Made by a program: the position numbers and the translations under genes
Shown here: one piece after another, positions 17,265 to 27,057 of the stretch
How the letters are laid out: every line of letters starts with the position of its first letter
Position numbering within the stretch: position 1 is the first letter of the stretch
Source of the DNA: Betaproteobacteria bacterium
GTDB lineage: Bacteria; Pseudomonadota; Gammaproteobacteria; Burkholderiales; Casimicrobiaceae
Length of the DNA stretch: 64,000 bases
Direction of reading: 5' to 3'
Assembly (NCBI GenBank): GCA_004293675.1
Contig: READ01000009.1
Location: 1-64,000 of the forward strand
The notes under the pieces: generated by a model
Seen by the model: the letters and a program-made list of their open reading frames with translations, nothing else
The model's database searches: none
Told to the model about the DNA's origin: nothing

Positions 17265-18410
17265 TTAAGCGCTGGCGAAATGCAGCCAGCCGTCTTCGTA
17301 CCAAGCGTAGAGCGCGTCTAGCGTTTGTGGATCAAGACTCGCGCTCACTTTCGCGACGCGCTGATCGGCAAGCTCATGCCAAAACGCGGCGTCTCCCATC
17401 AACACAAACGGATCGCCGTTGACGTAGAGATGAAGATCATCGTAACCGCACAGCGTGGCCGCATCGAGTCGCACACCAGAGGCGGCGAGCTTTGCGAATT
17501 TGGCGCGCGAGACGGGTTCATCGGGCGCATCAAAGACCACGGATTGTTTGGGCTCGGTGGCAAAGCACCCAGCGAACTGCGCGATGGTGGATCGATTGAT
17601 TTCGAGCTTGGTGATCGCGCGCTCAACTTCGCGAACATAACTCGCTGGAATTTTTGCGGGGTGGTCGGTCGCAACCAAATCCGGATCAGACAAACGACCC
17701 TCGAGCTCGGTGGTATCGGTCAGCCACTGCAAAAACGTATCGGCAATTTCTTGATGTGTGGGCGCGCGAAAGCCAATCGAATACGTGGTGCAAAAGCCAC
17801 TTTCCTGCACGGCAACGCCGTCGTGTGCCACGTGCGGCGGCAGATACAGCATGTCACCCGATGTCAGATCAAACTGCGCGTCAGAATTCATTTTTTTGAG
17901 GATTTTGAGCGGCACGCCCTCTTGCAAGCTCAAATCAGTTTGCTCGCTGATTTTCCAGCGACGGGTACCAATGCCTTGCAACAAAAACACGTCGTACGAA
18001 TCAAAATGTGGCCCTACGCCACCGCCGGGCGCTGCGATTGACACCATCACATCATCGAGCCGCGCTTGTGGCAAAAAATTGAATCGGCGAAGCAGCGCGT
18101 CGGCCGCCGGCAAATGCAAATTGAGCCCTTGAATCAGCAGCGTCCAGTCGCGCGCTGGCAGTTTTTTGAGTCGCGCCGCTTTGAACGGCCCGCGCTCCAT
18201 CGCCCACTTTTTGCCGTCACGAATAATGAGCCGCGATTCGACGCCGTCGCGACACGCCAAATCGAGCAGTTCAGAGACTTCAAGCAGCTCCGAAAAATCG
18301 GGAATGGCCTGTGCGATATGTCGCCACTTTTTGTGCCAATGCTCGCGCATGAAAGTTTTGGCGGCCAAGCCGCCCAAGATAGACGTGGCGTTTTGCGGGG
18401 ACGCGGGCAT
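17265..18410 (-). CDS. RoxA-like ribosomal protein L16 arginine hydroxylase
   Basis: Predicted 381-aa JmjC/cupin 2-oxoglutarate- and Fe(II)-dependent oxygenase of the YcfD/RoxA group, whose characterised member hydroxylates an arginine of ribosomal protein L16. The iron triad is visible: His135 and Asp137 in GPHFDSYDVFL, and the distal His196 in LPPHVAHDGVA. The winged-helix C-terminal domain follows. The ATG at 18410 shares one base with the stop of the permease gene (TAATG), so I prefer it to an earlier in-frame start at 18443 inside that gene. Confidence 0.88.
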   Translation of the reverse strand: MPASPQNATSILGGLAAKTFMREHWHKKWRHIAQAIPDFSELLEVSELLDLACRDGVESRLIIRDGKKWAMERGPFKAARLKKLPARDWTLLIQGLNLHLPAADALLRRFNFLPQARLDDVMVSIAAPGGGVGPHFDSYDVFLLQGIGTRRWKISEQTDLSLQEGVPLKILKKMNSDAQFDLTSGDMLYLPPHVAHDGVAVQESGFCTTYSIGFRAPTHQEIADTFLQWLTDTTELEGRLSDPDLVATDHPAKIPASYVREVERAITKLEINRSTIAQFAGCFATEPKQSVVFDAPDEPVSRAKFAKLAASGVRLDAATLCGYDDLHLYVNGDPFVLMGDAAFWHELADQRVAKVSASLDPQTLDALYAWYEDGWLHFASA

Positions 18411-20098
18411 TACTGTTTCTCCTGAGCGCGGGCGAGCAACCAAATCGCCGGTAAGCTGATGAGCACCATCGTGAGCGACGGTAGTGCGGCCTCGGCCAGT
18501 CGTTCATCTTTGGCCAAGGTGTAGGTCATGGTGGCAAGCGTGTCGAAATTAAACGGTCGTAGCGTGAGCGTGGCGGGCAATTCTTTGACCGAATCGATGA
18601 ACACCAAAAGTAGCGCCGCTAACGCACCGCGCCGCAACAGCGGCCAGTGGACTCGGCGGAAGGTGTCTTTGTGGCTCACGCCTAAAACGCGCGCACTGTC
18701 ATCAAGGCTTGCCGGAAGCCGTGCGTAGCTCGCTGCAATATTGGCCGACGCGACACCGTAAAAGCGCAGTGTCGATGCGTATACCAACGCAAATACGCTG
18801 CCCGTCAAGAGCAAGCCTGGGTTGACGTTAAGCAAGGCCTTGCTCGCATCAATCAGCCGATTGTCCAACCACGCCAAGGGCAGTAGAACGGCCACGGCGA
18901 GCACCGCACCGGGCACTGCGTAGCCAAAGGAGAGAATTTTTTCGACGGTCAGCGCAAACGGATGTCGTGCCAGTCGAGCATGCGCGTTCAGATAAATCGA
19001 AATCAACACCGCCAACAGCGCAGCGAGCAAGCCGACCCAGAGCGAATTGCCGACCCAAGTGAGTATTTTTACCGTGAACGCTACCTCGAGCTCACCCGCC
19101 AACAAACGCAGCAATAGCACGCACGGCAGCACGAATCCTAGTCCAAGCGGGGTTGCGCACAACACAAAGCGAAGCCACGCGACGGCTGAGTTTCCGGAGC
19201 GAACTCGTAGACTCTTTCGCGCCCGAACGTTGGCGTATCTTGCCCGTTGTCGCGCTCGCTTTTCGAGCCATACAATGACAAGCACGATGGCGAGCAACAC
19301 CAGAGCCAGCTGAGCGGCAGCGGCTAAATCCCCCATGTTTTGCCAAGCTCGGTAGATGCCGGTGGTGAACGATTCCACTCCGAAATAGCTCACCGTGCCA
19401 AAGTCTGCCAGCGTTTCCATCACCACGAGCATCGCCCCGCCCGCCACGGCCGGTCGCGCTACGGGCATGACCGCTCGCCACCACGCTCGTTTTTTTGACA
19501 TGCCGAGCGTGCGCGCGGCCTCGAAAAGCTCTGTGCCACGATCAGCGAACGCGCCGCGCGCTAGCAAGTAAACGTAGGGATAGAGCGTCAATCCGAACAC
19601 CACGATTGCGCCAGGCATGGACACTAATTCGGGGAACCAATAATCGCCTTTGCGCCAAGAAAACGCCTCACGAAGCGCGGTTTGTAGCGGTCCGCTGAAC
19701 TGAAAGAAGTCCGTCAACGCGTAGGCCGCCACATAAGCGGGCATCGCCATGGGCAGCAGCAGCGCCCAGCTCAAAAATCGTCGCCCAGGAAATTCGTAGC
19801 GCTCAATTTGCCACGCGCAGGCCACGCCGATGCTGCACGCGAGCAGCGCGACGGCGGCGGCGAGTAGGGCTGAATTGGCCAAGTAAGTCGGCAACACAGT
19901 CGAGGCGTAATGCAGCCACAATCCGGCTTTGGCGCTTTGTCCCGCCTGCCAAACGAGTGCAACGAGCGGCCCCAACGCAGCCACGAGTAGGAGCGCAAAC
20001 AACAGCGCGCGTGCCCACCGGCCCAGCACGACGGGGCGCGAGCTGGCGCTGCTAGCGGCTGCGTGCAAGGGCGATACTTCGTTTGAAATGGGTGTCAC
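18410..20098 (-). CDS. Iron(III)-type ABC transporter permease
   Basis: Predicted 562-aa inner-membrane permease of the FbpB/AfuB type, with about 12 membrane helices formed by two fused permease halves. Each half carries a cytoplasmic EAA-loop: EAARTLGMSKKRAWW and DSARVLGVSHKDTFRR, where the ATPase would dock. Known members import ferric iron from a periplasmic binding protein. Neither the binding protein nor the ATPase lies nearby, so this copy is an orphan in the window. It is divergent from surE, with about 60 nt between them. Confidence 0.85.
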   Translation of the reverse strand: MTPISNEVSPLHAAASSASSRPVVLGRWARALLFALLLVAALGPLVALVWQAGQSAKAGLWLHYASTVLPTYLANSALLAAAVALLACSIGVACAWQIERYEFPGRRFLSWALLLPMAMPAYVAAYALTDFFQFSGPLQTALREAFSWRKGDYWFPELVSMPGAIVVFGLTLYPYVYLLARGAFADRGTELFEAARTLGMSKKRAWWRAVMPVARPAVAGGAMLVVMETLADFGTVSYFGVESFTTGIYRAWQNMGDLAAAAQLALVLLAIVLVIVWLEKRARQRARYANVRARKSLRVRSGNSAVAWLRFVLCATPLGLGFVLPCVLLLRLLAGELEVAFTVKILTWVGNSLWVGLLAALLAVLISIYLNAHARLARHPFALTVEKILSFGYAVPGAVLAVAVLLPLAWLDNRLIDASKALLNVNPGLLLTGSVFALVYASTLRFYGVASANIAASYARLPASLDDSARVLGVSHKDTFRRVHWPLLRRGALAALLLVFIDSVKELPATLTLRPFNFDTLATMTYTLAKDERLAEAALPSLTMVLISLPAIWLLARAQEKQ

Positions 20099-20161
20099 GC
20101 GGCCTTAGTTTGAAAGCGAGCTCGTGGAGCGCTAACGGCGCGCTCCTTATAATTCGACTCC

Positions 20162-20902
20162 GTGAAGATTCTAGTTTCTAACGACGACGGTTATCAGGCT
20201 CCCGGCATCATCGCTTTGGTTGAAGCGCTTAAATCCGTCGCCGATGTCACCGTAGTTGCCCCCGCCCGCGATCGCAGCGCAACCTCCAACTCCATTACCG
20301 TGGATAGGGCGCTGCGGATCGAGCAAGCGGCCAACGGTTTTCATTTTGTTGACGGTACACCGGCCGATTGCGTGCACGTAGCGGTCACTGGCTTTCTGGA
20401 TTTTCGTCCCGATTTGATTGTTTCGGGCATCAATCACGGCTCCAATTTAGGAGACGACACGATTTATTCCGGCACCGTCGCAGCGGCGATGGAGGGCTTG
20501 TTGTTGGGAATTCCCGGCATGGCTGTGTCGCTCACCGCCAAGCCCGCCAAACACTTTGAAACGGCGGCTCGGGTGGCGCGGTCGTTGGTCGAGCGCTTTC
20601 AAGCGTCGCCGCCGATGGTGCCGTGGCTTCTTAATGTCAACGTCCCCGATGTGCCCTTTGAGGCGCTCAAAGGCATTCGCACCGTGCGTCTTGGCAAACG
20701 TCATCAAGCCGAGCCCGTGGTCAAAATCAATCGACCCGACGGCGGCGTTGAGTGGCGCGTGGGCCCTGTCGGGGCGGCCGCAGACGCGGGTCACGACACC
20801 GATTTTGGGGCGATTTCCGAGGGCTTCGCATCGGTCACGCCGCTATCGATTGATCTAACTCAGTTCGATCAACTGCGCCGTGTTTCGGGGTGGCTGGCGT
20901 GA
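20162..20902 (+). CDS. surE: 5'/3'-nucleotidase SurE
   Basis: Predicted 246-aa survival protein SurE, a metal-dependent nucleoside monophosphatase. The N-terminal [15 protein letters not shown] carries the metal-binding Asp pair. [14 protein letters not shown], the GTPADCV block and [11 protein letters not shown] are family signatures. Initiation is at GTG 20162. Its 3' end overlaps pcm by 13 nt. The surE-pcm-nlpD order is widely conserved and usually leads to rpoS, which is missing here. Confidence 0.95.
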   Translation: MKILVSNDDGYQAPGIIALVEALKSVADVTVVAPARDRSATSNSITVDRALRIEQAANGFHFVDGTPADCVHVAVTGFLDFRPDLIVSGINHGSNLGDDTIYSGTVAAAMEGLLLGIPGMAVSLTAKPAKHFETAARVARSLVERFQASPPMVPWLLNVNVPDVPFEALKGIRTVRLGKRHQAEPVVKINRPDGGVEWRVGPVGAAADAGHDTDFGAISEGFASVTPLSIDLTQFDQLRRVSGWLA

Positions 20903-21588
20903 AGCCGACGCCCACCGGATCGGATTTGCTCACCCGCGCCACCGCGGGCACGGGCATGGCCTCTGAGCGAACGCGGCTTCGTATGATCGCGCGGCTTCGT
21001 GAACAAGGCATCACTGATGATGTGGTGCTTGCGGCGATGGCATCCATCCCGCGCCACATGTTTGTCGATGACGGCTTTGTTAGCCGCGCCTATGATGATG
21101 TTTCATTGCCCATCGGCTTTGCGCAAACGATCTCGCAGCCGTTTTCGGTGGCGCGATCATGTGAGTTGGCGCGCGGCGGAAGGAGCCTTGATCTGGTGCT
21201 GGAAATTGGTGGTGGCTGCGGTTACCAAGCCGCCGTATTGGGCAAGCTCAGCCGCGAGGTGTACACCATCGAGCGCATCGGTGCGTTAGCAGCCAAGGCG
21301 CGGCAAACGCTGTCGCGAATCGGCGCGAAAAACGTCAAAGTGCGCAATGCTGACGGGCAAGAAGCGGCCTCCAACGTCGTACTCTTTGACGCGATCGTGG
21401 TCGCCGCGGGCGCGGCGGCGGTGCCGCAAAACTTGTTGCAGTTGTTGGCCGACGGCGGACGAATGGTCATCCCGCTGGGTTCAATGACCGAGCAACGCTT
21501 GACGCTCGTGACCCGCACGGGCGACACGTTTCAACAACAATCTTTTGATGCGGTCGTGTTTGTACCGCTGAAATCTGGGCAGGAATAG
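20890..21588 (+). CDS. pcm: Protein-L-isoaspartate O-methyltransferase
   Basis: Predicted 232-aa SAM-dependent methyltransferase that initiates repair of isoaspartyl damage in proteins. PRHMFVDD and QTISQPF precede motif I, which reads [15 protein letters not shown] in place of the more common EIGTGSGYQ. The substitutions keep the glycine pattern, so activity is likely. VPLKSGQ at the C-terminus resembles the usual FVPL end. It overlaps surE, and nlpD begins at the next base after its stop. Confidence 0.93.
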   Translation: MAGVKPTPTGSDLLTRATAGTGMASERTRLRMIARLREQGITDDVVLAAMASIPRHMFVDDGFVSRAYDDVSLPIGFAQTISQPFSVARSCELARGGRSLDLVLEIGGGCGYQAAVLGKLSREVYTIERIGALAAKARQTLSRIGAKNVKVRNADGQEAASNVVLFDAIVVAAGAAAVPQNLLQLLADGGRMVIPLGSMTEQRLTLVTRTGDTFQQQSFDAVVFVPLKSGQE

Positions 21589-22836
21589 ATGAATTTTTCA
21601 ATCGCGCGCTGCGGCGCTTTGGCCTGTGTCTCCTCGGCCCTGTTGGTGGCGGGTTGTTCGACCAACGTGCCCGCGCCGGTGGCGGATCGCGGAGCGCGAC
21701 CTGTGCAGTCAGCCAATCCTTGGCCCGCCAGCGCTAGCGACCCAAGGATCGAAGTTCGCCCTGATCCGCGCCCCGACGCTCGACAAACTCAAGGCGCACC
21801 AGCGGTGATCGAGCGAGCCGCGCCGCCCGCGATGATCTCCGGAGCGCCTATTGGTGCTGCAAGCGGTGCAACCTCGTTGCCGCCGGTCAGCGCCGGGCAA
21901 TCGGGCAACACCGCTGGTTCGCAGTTTCACGTGGTGCAGCGTGGTGAAAATTTGTACCGCATCGCGCTCAATAACGGCGTTGATCTCAATGCCCTGGCTG
22001 AATGGAACAGTATCACGCCAGTCACGCCGATTCGCGAGGGTCAGGTGCTGCGCTTGCGTCCTTCCGCACTCGTGGCTGGTGCGACGCCCGGCAGCGCAGC
22101 CCCATCGATGGTCGGCGCAGCACCCACCGGCAATTTGCCGCCCGGCAGCATTGTTAGCGTCACGCCCGCACCGATGAACCCGTCTGGCGTTGAACCCGCT
22201 GTGCGCCGCGAGCCCCGCGCGGTTCGCGTACCTTACTCCGACGGTTCGCTCGCGGCCATGCAGCGCGAGCAGGGGGCTCTGGGTTCGATTTCACCAACGG
22301 CTCCGGCCAGTGCCCCCGGAGCAGTTTCCGGCGCACCGTTCGATCCGTCGCGATCTGCTCCCCCCGCGACGGTGGGTTCATCCGCGCCGTTAGCGTCGGC
22401 ACCGATTGCGAGCGCACCCAGCGCAGCCGTCGAATCAGACATTCGCCCAGGCAACGGCGTCGAACGCGACGGTTTGGCTTGGACATGGCCAACCACGGGC
22501 CGTGTGTCGAGCAAATTCAACGAAAAGGCCGCGATGAAGGGCATCGATATCGCTGCCAACACTGGCTCACCGGTGGTCGCCGCCGCCGCGGGCAAGGTCA
22601 TCTACGTGGGTAAAGAGCCGCGCGGTTACGGTCAAATGATCGTTGTCAGCCATGCCAAGGAAACGGTCAGCGTGTATTTCCACACCGACAAAGTGCAGGT
22701 GCGCGAGCAGCAACGCGTCACCCTCGGTCAGCGCTTGGCCGAAGTCAGCGACACTTCGGGCAACAAGATGCATTTCGAAGTGCGCCGCCAGGGCCGTCCG
22801 ATCGACCCGATTACGCTGATGCCAGCTCGAAACTGA
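21589..22836 (+). CDS. nlpD: NlpD-like LysM/LytM lipoprotein
   Basis: Predicted 415 aa. The lipobox is VAGC (Cys23). A LysM domain (about 112-157; HVVQRGENLYRIAL) binds peptidoglycan, a long Pro/Ala/Ser linker follows, and a LytM domain occupies about 310-412. The LytM domain lacks zinc-ligand His in MKGIDIA and in KMHFEV where active M23 enzymes have HLHFE. This is the degenerate form found in NlpD, which activates the amidase AmiC rather than cutting itself. The gene is not followed by rpoS; see the gap at 22837-23514. Confidence 0.92.
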   Translation: MNFSIARCGALACVSSALLVAGCSTNVPAPVADRGARPVQSANPWPASASDPRIEVRPDPRPDARQTQGAPAVIERAAPPAMISGAPIGAASGATSLPPVSAGQSGNTAGSQFHVVQRGENLYRIALNNGVDLNALAEWNSITPVTPIREGQVLRLRPSALVAGATPGSAAPSMVGAAPTGNLPPGSIVSVTPAPMNPSGVEPAVRREPRAVRVPYSDGSLAAMQREQGALGSISPTAPASAPGAVSGAPFDPSRSAPPATVGSSAPLASAPIASAPSAAVESDIRPGNGVERDGLAWTWPTTGRVSSKFNEKAAMKGIDIAANTGSPVVAAAAGKVIYVGKEPRGYGQMIVVSHAKETVSVYFHTDKVQVREQQRVTLGQRLAEVSDTSGNKMHFEVRRQGRPIDPITLMPARN

Positions 22837-22928
22837 TTGCCCTAAGTGGCACGCCGCGCCTGAGGTGGCGCGTCGTTGCGTCTGCGGCGCGCCCAAGGCA
22901 TAAACAGTCAAATCAGCGATTTATTTAA

Positions 22929-23046
22929 GAACTTATTTTGTGTACGCCATACACAATAAGGCCTTAATTAGTTTCTACTGATTTTTTGAAAACAACTATA
23001 GATTTAACTATTTCCTCATTCAGTAAGGCATTGGCAAGATAAGCTG
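22929..23046. repeat. AT-rich terminal-inverted-repeat element, copy B
   Basis: 118-bp copy with left end GAACTTATTTTGTGTACGCC and right end GGCATTGGCAAGATAAGCTG, an inverted match to the family terminus. Inner GCC/GGC hairpins are present at both ends. It sits in the 678-bp gap between nlpD and the porin gene, 43 bp before a CTAG-bounded element. This is the place where rpoS would be expected. Confidence 0.75.
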
Positions 23047-23088
23047 GGAAAATATTCCAGTAATTCCGCAGACCGAACACTGAATCGC

Positions 23089-23286
23089 CTAGGGAAACGC
23101 TGATTAAATCCCGCGAGCAGCGCGCCTTGGATTGGGATCGAGTGCGAAATCGACAAATGCGAGGCATAGCGGGGCTATGGCGAGCATTTTCGATGTGCAG
23201 CGGCGACCCGCTGGTCGCAAGTTTACGACCGGGCCCAATTCCAAGGATGCGATGCTCGATGGGCATTTAATCAGCGTCTCCCTAGC
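23089..23286. mobile_element. CTAG-bounded MITE-like element, copy 1
   Basis: 198 bp with ends CTAGGGAAACGCTGATTAAA and, inverted, CTAGGGAGACGCTGATTAAA. The interior holds an imperfect hairpin around GGCATAGCGGGGCTATGGC. The CTAG at both ends is consistent with a 4-bp target duplication of the IS5 type. No coding sequence lies within it. Most of the interior is shared, in inverted orientation, with copy 5 at 62856-62994. The remaining 230 bp before the porin ATG hold no recognised feature. Confidence 0.8.
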
Positions 23287-23514
23287 TCAAGTTGCCAGAA
23301 CAAAGCGACGTGCGCGCTGCCGTGGGTGAGCTCAACGAGCTGTTTTGATCCCCGTTTTCCCCTCGGTTGCAGCCTAGCAACACCCCACAGCGTTTGAACT
23401 GACGACGGCTTCGCGCAGCCGACGAAACCGCCCCAATCCGTGCCACAATCGTGTGCAACACAGTTTGCTGAGCTATGACCTCGGCGAACCCCGACATTAC
23501 GAACAGGAGGCCCC

Positions 23515-24774
23515 ATGAAACAACCATCCCGCATCGCTCGCCAAGCTGCGCAAAAACTCGCGCTTGGCCTCTCGCTGCTGCCCTTGGCAGTGGCTGTGCC
23601 CAACGCCGTCGCGCAAACTGCCAACGTCACGCTCTACGGCGTGGTCGACGTCGGTGTCAGCCATGTTCAAGGCATCAAAGGCGGCAGCGTCACCCAGCTC
23701 GCCAGCGGCATCATGGAAGGCTCGCGAATCGGTTTTCGCGGCACTGAGGACATCGGAAACGGCCTGAAAGCAATTTTCACAGCTGAGATGCGTTTCGAAG
23801 GCGATAACGGCGCGCTGGGCAATCGCCCCGCCAGCGGCAATCAATTGCCTGATCGTTTGACCGCCGGTCTGCCACCCTCGGTTCAAGCCGCACTGACCAA
23901 CGTCGCTGTTGGCCCGTCGCTCGGCGTTAACCTGACCAACAAACTGTTCGATCGCCAAGTTTTTGTAGGGCTCATTACCCCCGTCGGCGCGGTGCTCATG
24001 GGGCGTCAATACACGCCTGGATTTGAGATCGTGAGCCGCTTCGACACCTTCGGTATTGCTACGGCTGCATCGGCCTCACAACTGGCCAGCATTCCAGCGG
24101 GCGTCGACATTCGCGCCGATAACTCGGTCGTTTACCGCCTCGAAAAAGACGGTATGTTCGCCAGCGCACTCTATTCGTTCGGCGAGAGCTCATCGGGAAG
24201 CAAACGCGGTTCGATGTACGGTGCCAATGCGGGCTATCAGTCGGGTCGGTTCGGTGTAGGCGCGGCGTACAACGAGCGTCGCGATTCGCTCGGTCGTAAA
24301 TCGCTCAACAGCGCAATTTTCGGTGCCAATTTCAACGCCGGACCCGCCACGCTCTACGCGATGTACGCGCAGATCAAGGAACCTAACCCAGCCGGTGGCG
24401 TCGAGCTTCGCGCGGGGCTTGTTGCAGCGGGCGTTCCCGGCATTTTGGTTGACACGGGTGTGTTGCCACGTTTGATGCAAGACGCGCGGCTGATGCACGT
24501 TGGAGCCAAGGCCACGCTCGGCGTTGGCTCGTTGATGGTGGGCTACACCCAGTCCGATGACAAGCGTGCCACCAATGCCGATGCCAAATCTTATGGTGCG
24601 GCCTACACTTACCCATTGTCGAAGCGCACCGATATCAATCTAGCCATCACCAAAGTGGATAACAGCGCCAACTCGCAAGTGTTGCCCGGCAGCAACGGCT
24701 ACTTGGGCGGTGTAACAGCGTCGGGCGGCAAAGATGCGACGGTGACCCAATTCTCGTTCCGTCACAAGTTCTAG
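23515..24774 (+). CDS. Outer membrane porin
   Basis: Predicted 419-aa general diffusion porin of the betaproteobacterial (OmpC/Omp32-like) type. A signal peptide of about 33 residues ends NAVA before QTANVTLYGVVDVG, the classic first strand. GSRIGFRGTEDIGNGLKA is the conserved second-strand region. The C-terminus FSFRHKF ends in Phe, the BAM recognition residue. It has an AGGAGG Shine-Dalgarno just before the ATG. Substrate selectivity cannot be read. A strong terminator follows at 24810. Confidence 0.94.
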   Translation: MKQPSRIARQAAQKLALGLSLLPLAVAVPNAVAQTANVTLYGVVDVGVSHVQGIKGGSVTQLASGIMEGSRIGFRGTEDIGNGLKAIFTAEMRFEGDNGALGNRPASGNQLPDRLTAGLPPSVQAALTNVAVGPSLGVNLTNKLFDRQVFVGLITPVGAVLMGRQYTPGFEIVSRFDTFGIATAASASQLASIPAGVDIRADNSVVYRLEKDGMFASALYSFGESSSGSKRGSMYGANAGYQSGRFGVGAAYNERRDSLGRKSLNSAIFGANFNAGPATLYAMYAQIKEPNPAGGVELRAGLVAAGVPGILVDTGVLPRLMQDARLMHVGAKATLGVGSLMVGYTQSDDKRATNADAKSYGAAYTYPLSKRTDINLAITKVDNSANSQVLPGSNGYLGGVTASGGKDATVTQFSFRHKF

Positions 24775-24809
24775 TCCGTGATTGATTGACTCTTAGGCAC
24801 ACTCAAATC

Positions 24810-24843
24810 GCCGCGCATGTCAAATATGCGCGGCTTTTTTTTG
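24810..24843 (+). terminator. Rho-independent terminator after the porin gene
   Basis: Stem CCGCGCAT/ATGCGCGG with a short loop, followed by eight T. It lies 36 nt after the porin stop and separates it from the site-2 protease gene. Confidence 0.9.
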
Positions 24844-24895
24844 CCCGAAATTTGGCTGACGAGGGCGAACCGTCCCGCCACGTAAAATCCACCGA

Positions 24896-25522
24896 ATGAA
24901 CATTGATAACTTTATCTACGTGCTCGCCGTTAACGCGATCCCGTTTTTGCTTGCGATCACCTTGCATGAGGCCGCGCATGGCTATGCGGCGCGGGTGTTT
25001 GGTGATCGAACGGCGGAAATGCTCGGGCGAATCACACTGAATCCTGTCAAGCATATTGATTGGATTGGCACGGTGGCGATTCCATCGCTCACCCTTTTGA
25101 TCGGCGGGTTCTTTTTCGGCTGGGCTAAGCCGGTTCCGGTCAACACCAACAATCTCAGAAATCCCAAGACCGACATGATTTGGGTGGCAGCGGCAGGACC
25201 GGCAGCCAACTTGGTCATGGCTATTGCTTGGGCACTGATCTTTAAGTTTGTCGATTCAACGGCAGTTGCCGCGATTGCTCGAGCGGGCATGGCATGGAAC
25301 ATCGGTTTGATGGTGCTCAATCTACTGCCGATTTTGCCGCTTGATGGCGGCCGAATCGTGGCTGGCCTGTTGCCGGGACCGCTGTCGTACAAGTTTTCAC
25401 GCTTGGAGCCCTACGGCCTCTTTATCGTGCTTGGACTCGCCGTGGCGGGTGTGCTCACGGTAATACTTTCCCCGCTCTACAAGATCGGCTATCAATTTCT
25501 TGGCGCCATCGTCGGCCTGTAA
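24896..25522 (+). CDS. Site-2 protease family (M50) membrane metalloprotease
   Basis: Predicted 208-aa membrane protein with about five to six helices. The zinc motif HEAAH is at residues 24-28 in the first membrane segment. The third ligand lies in NLLPILPLDGGRI. This matches the compact bacterial S2P subgroup without PDZ or CBS domains. Such proteases cut transmembrane substrates, and the target here is unknown. trpS begins 8 nt after its stop, a pairing often seen in betaproteobacteria. Confidence 0.9.
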   Translation: MNIDNFIYVLAVNAIPFLLAITLHEAAHGYAARVFGDRTAEMLGRITLNPVKHIDWIGTVAIPSLTLLIGGFFFGWAKPVPVNTNNLRNPKTDMIWVAAAGPAANLVMAIAWALIFKFVDSTAVAAIARAGMAWNIGLMVLNLLPILPLDGGRIVAGLLPGPLSYKFSRLEPYGLFIVLGLAVAGVLTVILSPLYKIGYQFLGAIVGL

Positions 25523-25530
25523 ACTGACCC

Positions 25531-26733
25531 ATGAACAAAGACCGCGTCCTATCCGGCATGCGAGCCACGGGCTTCATGCATCTTGGCCACTATCACGGTG
25601 CGCTTAAAAATTGGATCAAACTGCAATCCGAATTGGAGTGCTTTTACTTCGTGGCCGACTGGCATGGTTTGACCAGTCATTACGAAGACCCGCGCATCAT
25701 CGCATCGAGCACCTTTGACATGGTCACCGACTGGTTGGCTGCGGGGCTCGATCCGAATCAAGCAACGATCTTCATGCAAAGCCAAGTGCCGCAGCACGCG
25801 GAGCTGACATTGCTACTCGGAATGATTACGCCGCTCGGCTGGTTAGAGCGCGTCCCAACGTTCAAAGAGCAGCAAGAAAATATCAAAGACAAAGATCTGT
25901 CGACTTACGGTTTCTTGGGCTACCCGCTCATGCAAACGGCCGATATCGTCGTGTATCGCGCCAACAAAGTGCCCGTCGGTGCCGATCAAGTCTCACACCT
26001 GGAAATCAGCCGCGAAATCGCGCGGCGCTTCAATCACATCTACGGTCGTGAAGCCGGGTTCGAGGAAAAAGCCGTCGCCACGCTCAAGAAACTCGGCGGC
26101 AAATCGGCCAAGGAATATGAATCGCTTAAAGCCGCGTTTGGTCAAGACGGCAACGTTGAATCGCTCGATAAAGCGCGGGCGTTGATCGCCGCAGCGGGTT
26201 CGATTTCTGGCGCTGAAAAGGAAATGCTGCAAGCCTTTCTTACGGGCGCGCGAAAGGTCATCCTGCCCGAGCCCGATGCCCTGTTAACGCCCACGTCAAA
26301 GCTTGTCGGTCTTGACGGCCGCAAGATGAGCAAAAGCTACGGCAACGGCATTGATTTGCGTGAACCGCCCGCCAGCGTTGAGCAAAAAATCAAACGCATG
26401 ACGACGGATCCCAAGCGCGCTCGCCGCACCGATCCGGGCAACCCGGACGATTGCCCGGTTTGGACGTTGCACGAGGTCTACTCCGACGCCGCCCGGAAAG
26501 CTTGGGTTCGCGAGGGCTGCACGACAGCCGGCATTGGCTGTCTGGAATGCAAACAACCCATCATCGAAGCGGTCAACGCCGAGCTCGCGCCGATGCAGGT
26601 GCGAATCAAAGAAATTGAAGCGAAACCGAACTACGTCAAGGAAGTGCTCGGAGACGGTTGCGCCAAAGCGCGTATCGCCGCCGAGGAAACCATGCGCGAA
26701 GTTCGGGATGCGATGGGATTGGCGAAGTTGTAG
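25531..26733 (+). CDS. trpS: Tryptophan--tRNA ligase
   Basis: Predicted 400-aa class I aminoacyl-tRNA synthetase. The HIGH-like motif is HLGHYHG (17-23) and KMSKS is intact in GRKMSKSYGN. It is longer than the ~330 aa of compact TrpS enzymes. The extra residues include the insert between YESLKAAFGQ and FLTGARK and a C-terminal GCLECKQPI block, seen in the long proteobacterial subgroup. It follows the S2P gene closely and is probably co-transcribed with it. Confidence 0.95.
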   Translation: MNKDRVLSGMRATGFMHLGHYHGALKNWIKLQSELECFYFVADWHGLTSHYEDPRIIASSTFDMVTDWLAAGLDPNQATIFMQSQVPQHAELTLLLGMITPLGWLERVPTFKEQQENIKDKDLSTYGFLGYPLMQTADIVVYRANKVPVGADQVSHLEISREIARRFNHIYGREAGFEEKAVATLKKLGGKSAKEYESLKAAFGQDGNVESLDKARALIAAAGSISGAEKEMLQAFLTGARKVILPEPDALLTPTSKLVGLDGRKMSKSYGNGIDLREPPASVEQKIKRMTTDPKRARRTDPGNPDDCPVWTLHEVYSDAARKAWVREGCTTAGIGCLECKQPIIEAVNAELAPMQVRIKEIEAKPNYVKEVLGDGCAKARIAAEETMREVRDAMGLAKL

Positions 26734-26796
26734 GGCTTTGGCTGCGAGCTAGCTGGAATAACCGAGGATGCTCGAAGATCGCGAAAAAAGCCGTAA

Positions 26797-26974
26797 TTTT
26801 TGCCACAGATTACACAGATGAACACAGATTCTTAAGACCGGTTTCGCCAATTTGACGATGCCTGTCACTTCGCATCAGGAGCTCTGCGTCTAATAATACG
26901 GCTGAGTAGCCAAGGGCCATTCGCTACAGAACAGCTAGAAATCGGTGTTCATCTGTGTAATCTGTGGCAAAAAA
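26797..26974. repeat. Long inverted repeat with CACAGATT periodicity
   Basis: The arms at about 26797-26830 and 26939-26974 are near-perfect inverted copies of about 33 bp. Each is built of CACAGAT units (TTTTTGCCACAGATT, ACACAGATG, AACACAGATT). A spacer of about 108 bp lies between them. It fills most of the 324-bp gap between trpS and the DUF962 gene. Similar sequence families are widespread as extragenic repeats. A related GCAGATT version lies at 37583-37761. Confidence 0.75.
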
Positions 26975-27057
26975 TGCCGTTCGCACCGCCAGAGCCTCTC
27001 GGACTGCTGGGGAGAATTAAGTAGAGTTAACAATAAACCGAGGGAGGTCGAAGCATC

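Noticed and set aside
21589-22836. Loss of zinc ligands in the LytM domain of NlpD as a damaged enzyme
   Set aside because: Degenerate LytM domains are the normal state for NlpD-type amidase activators.
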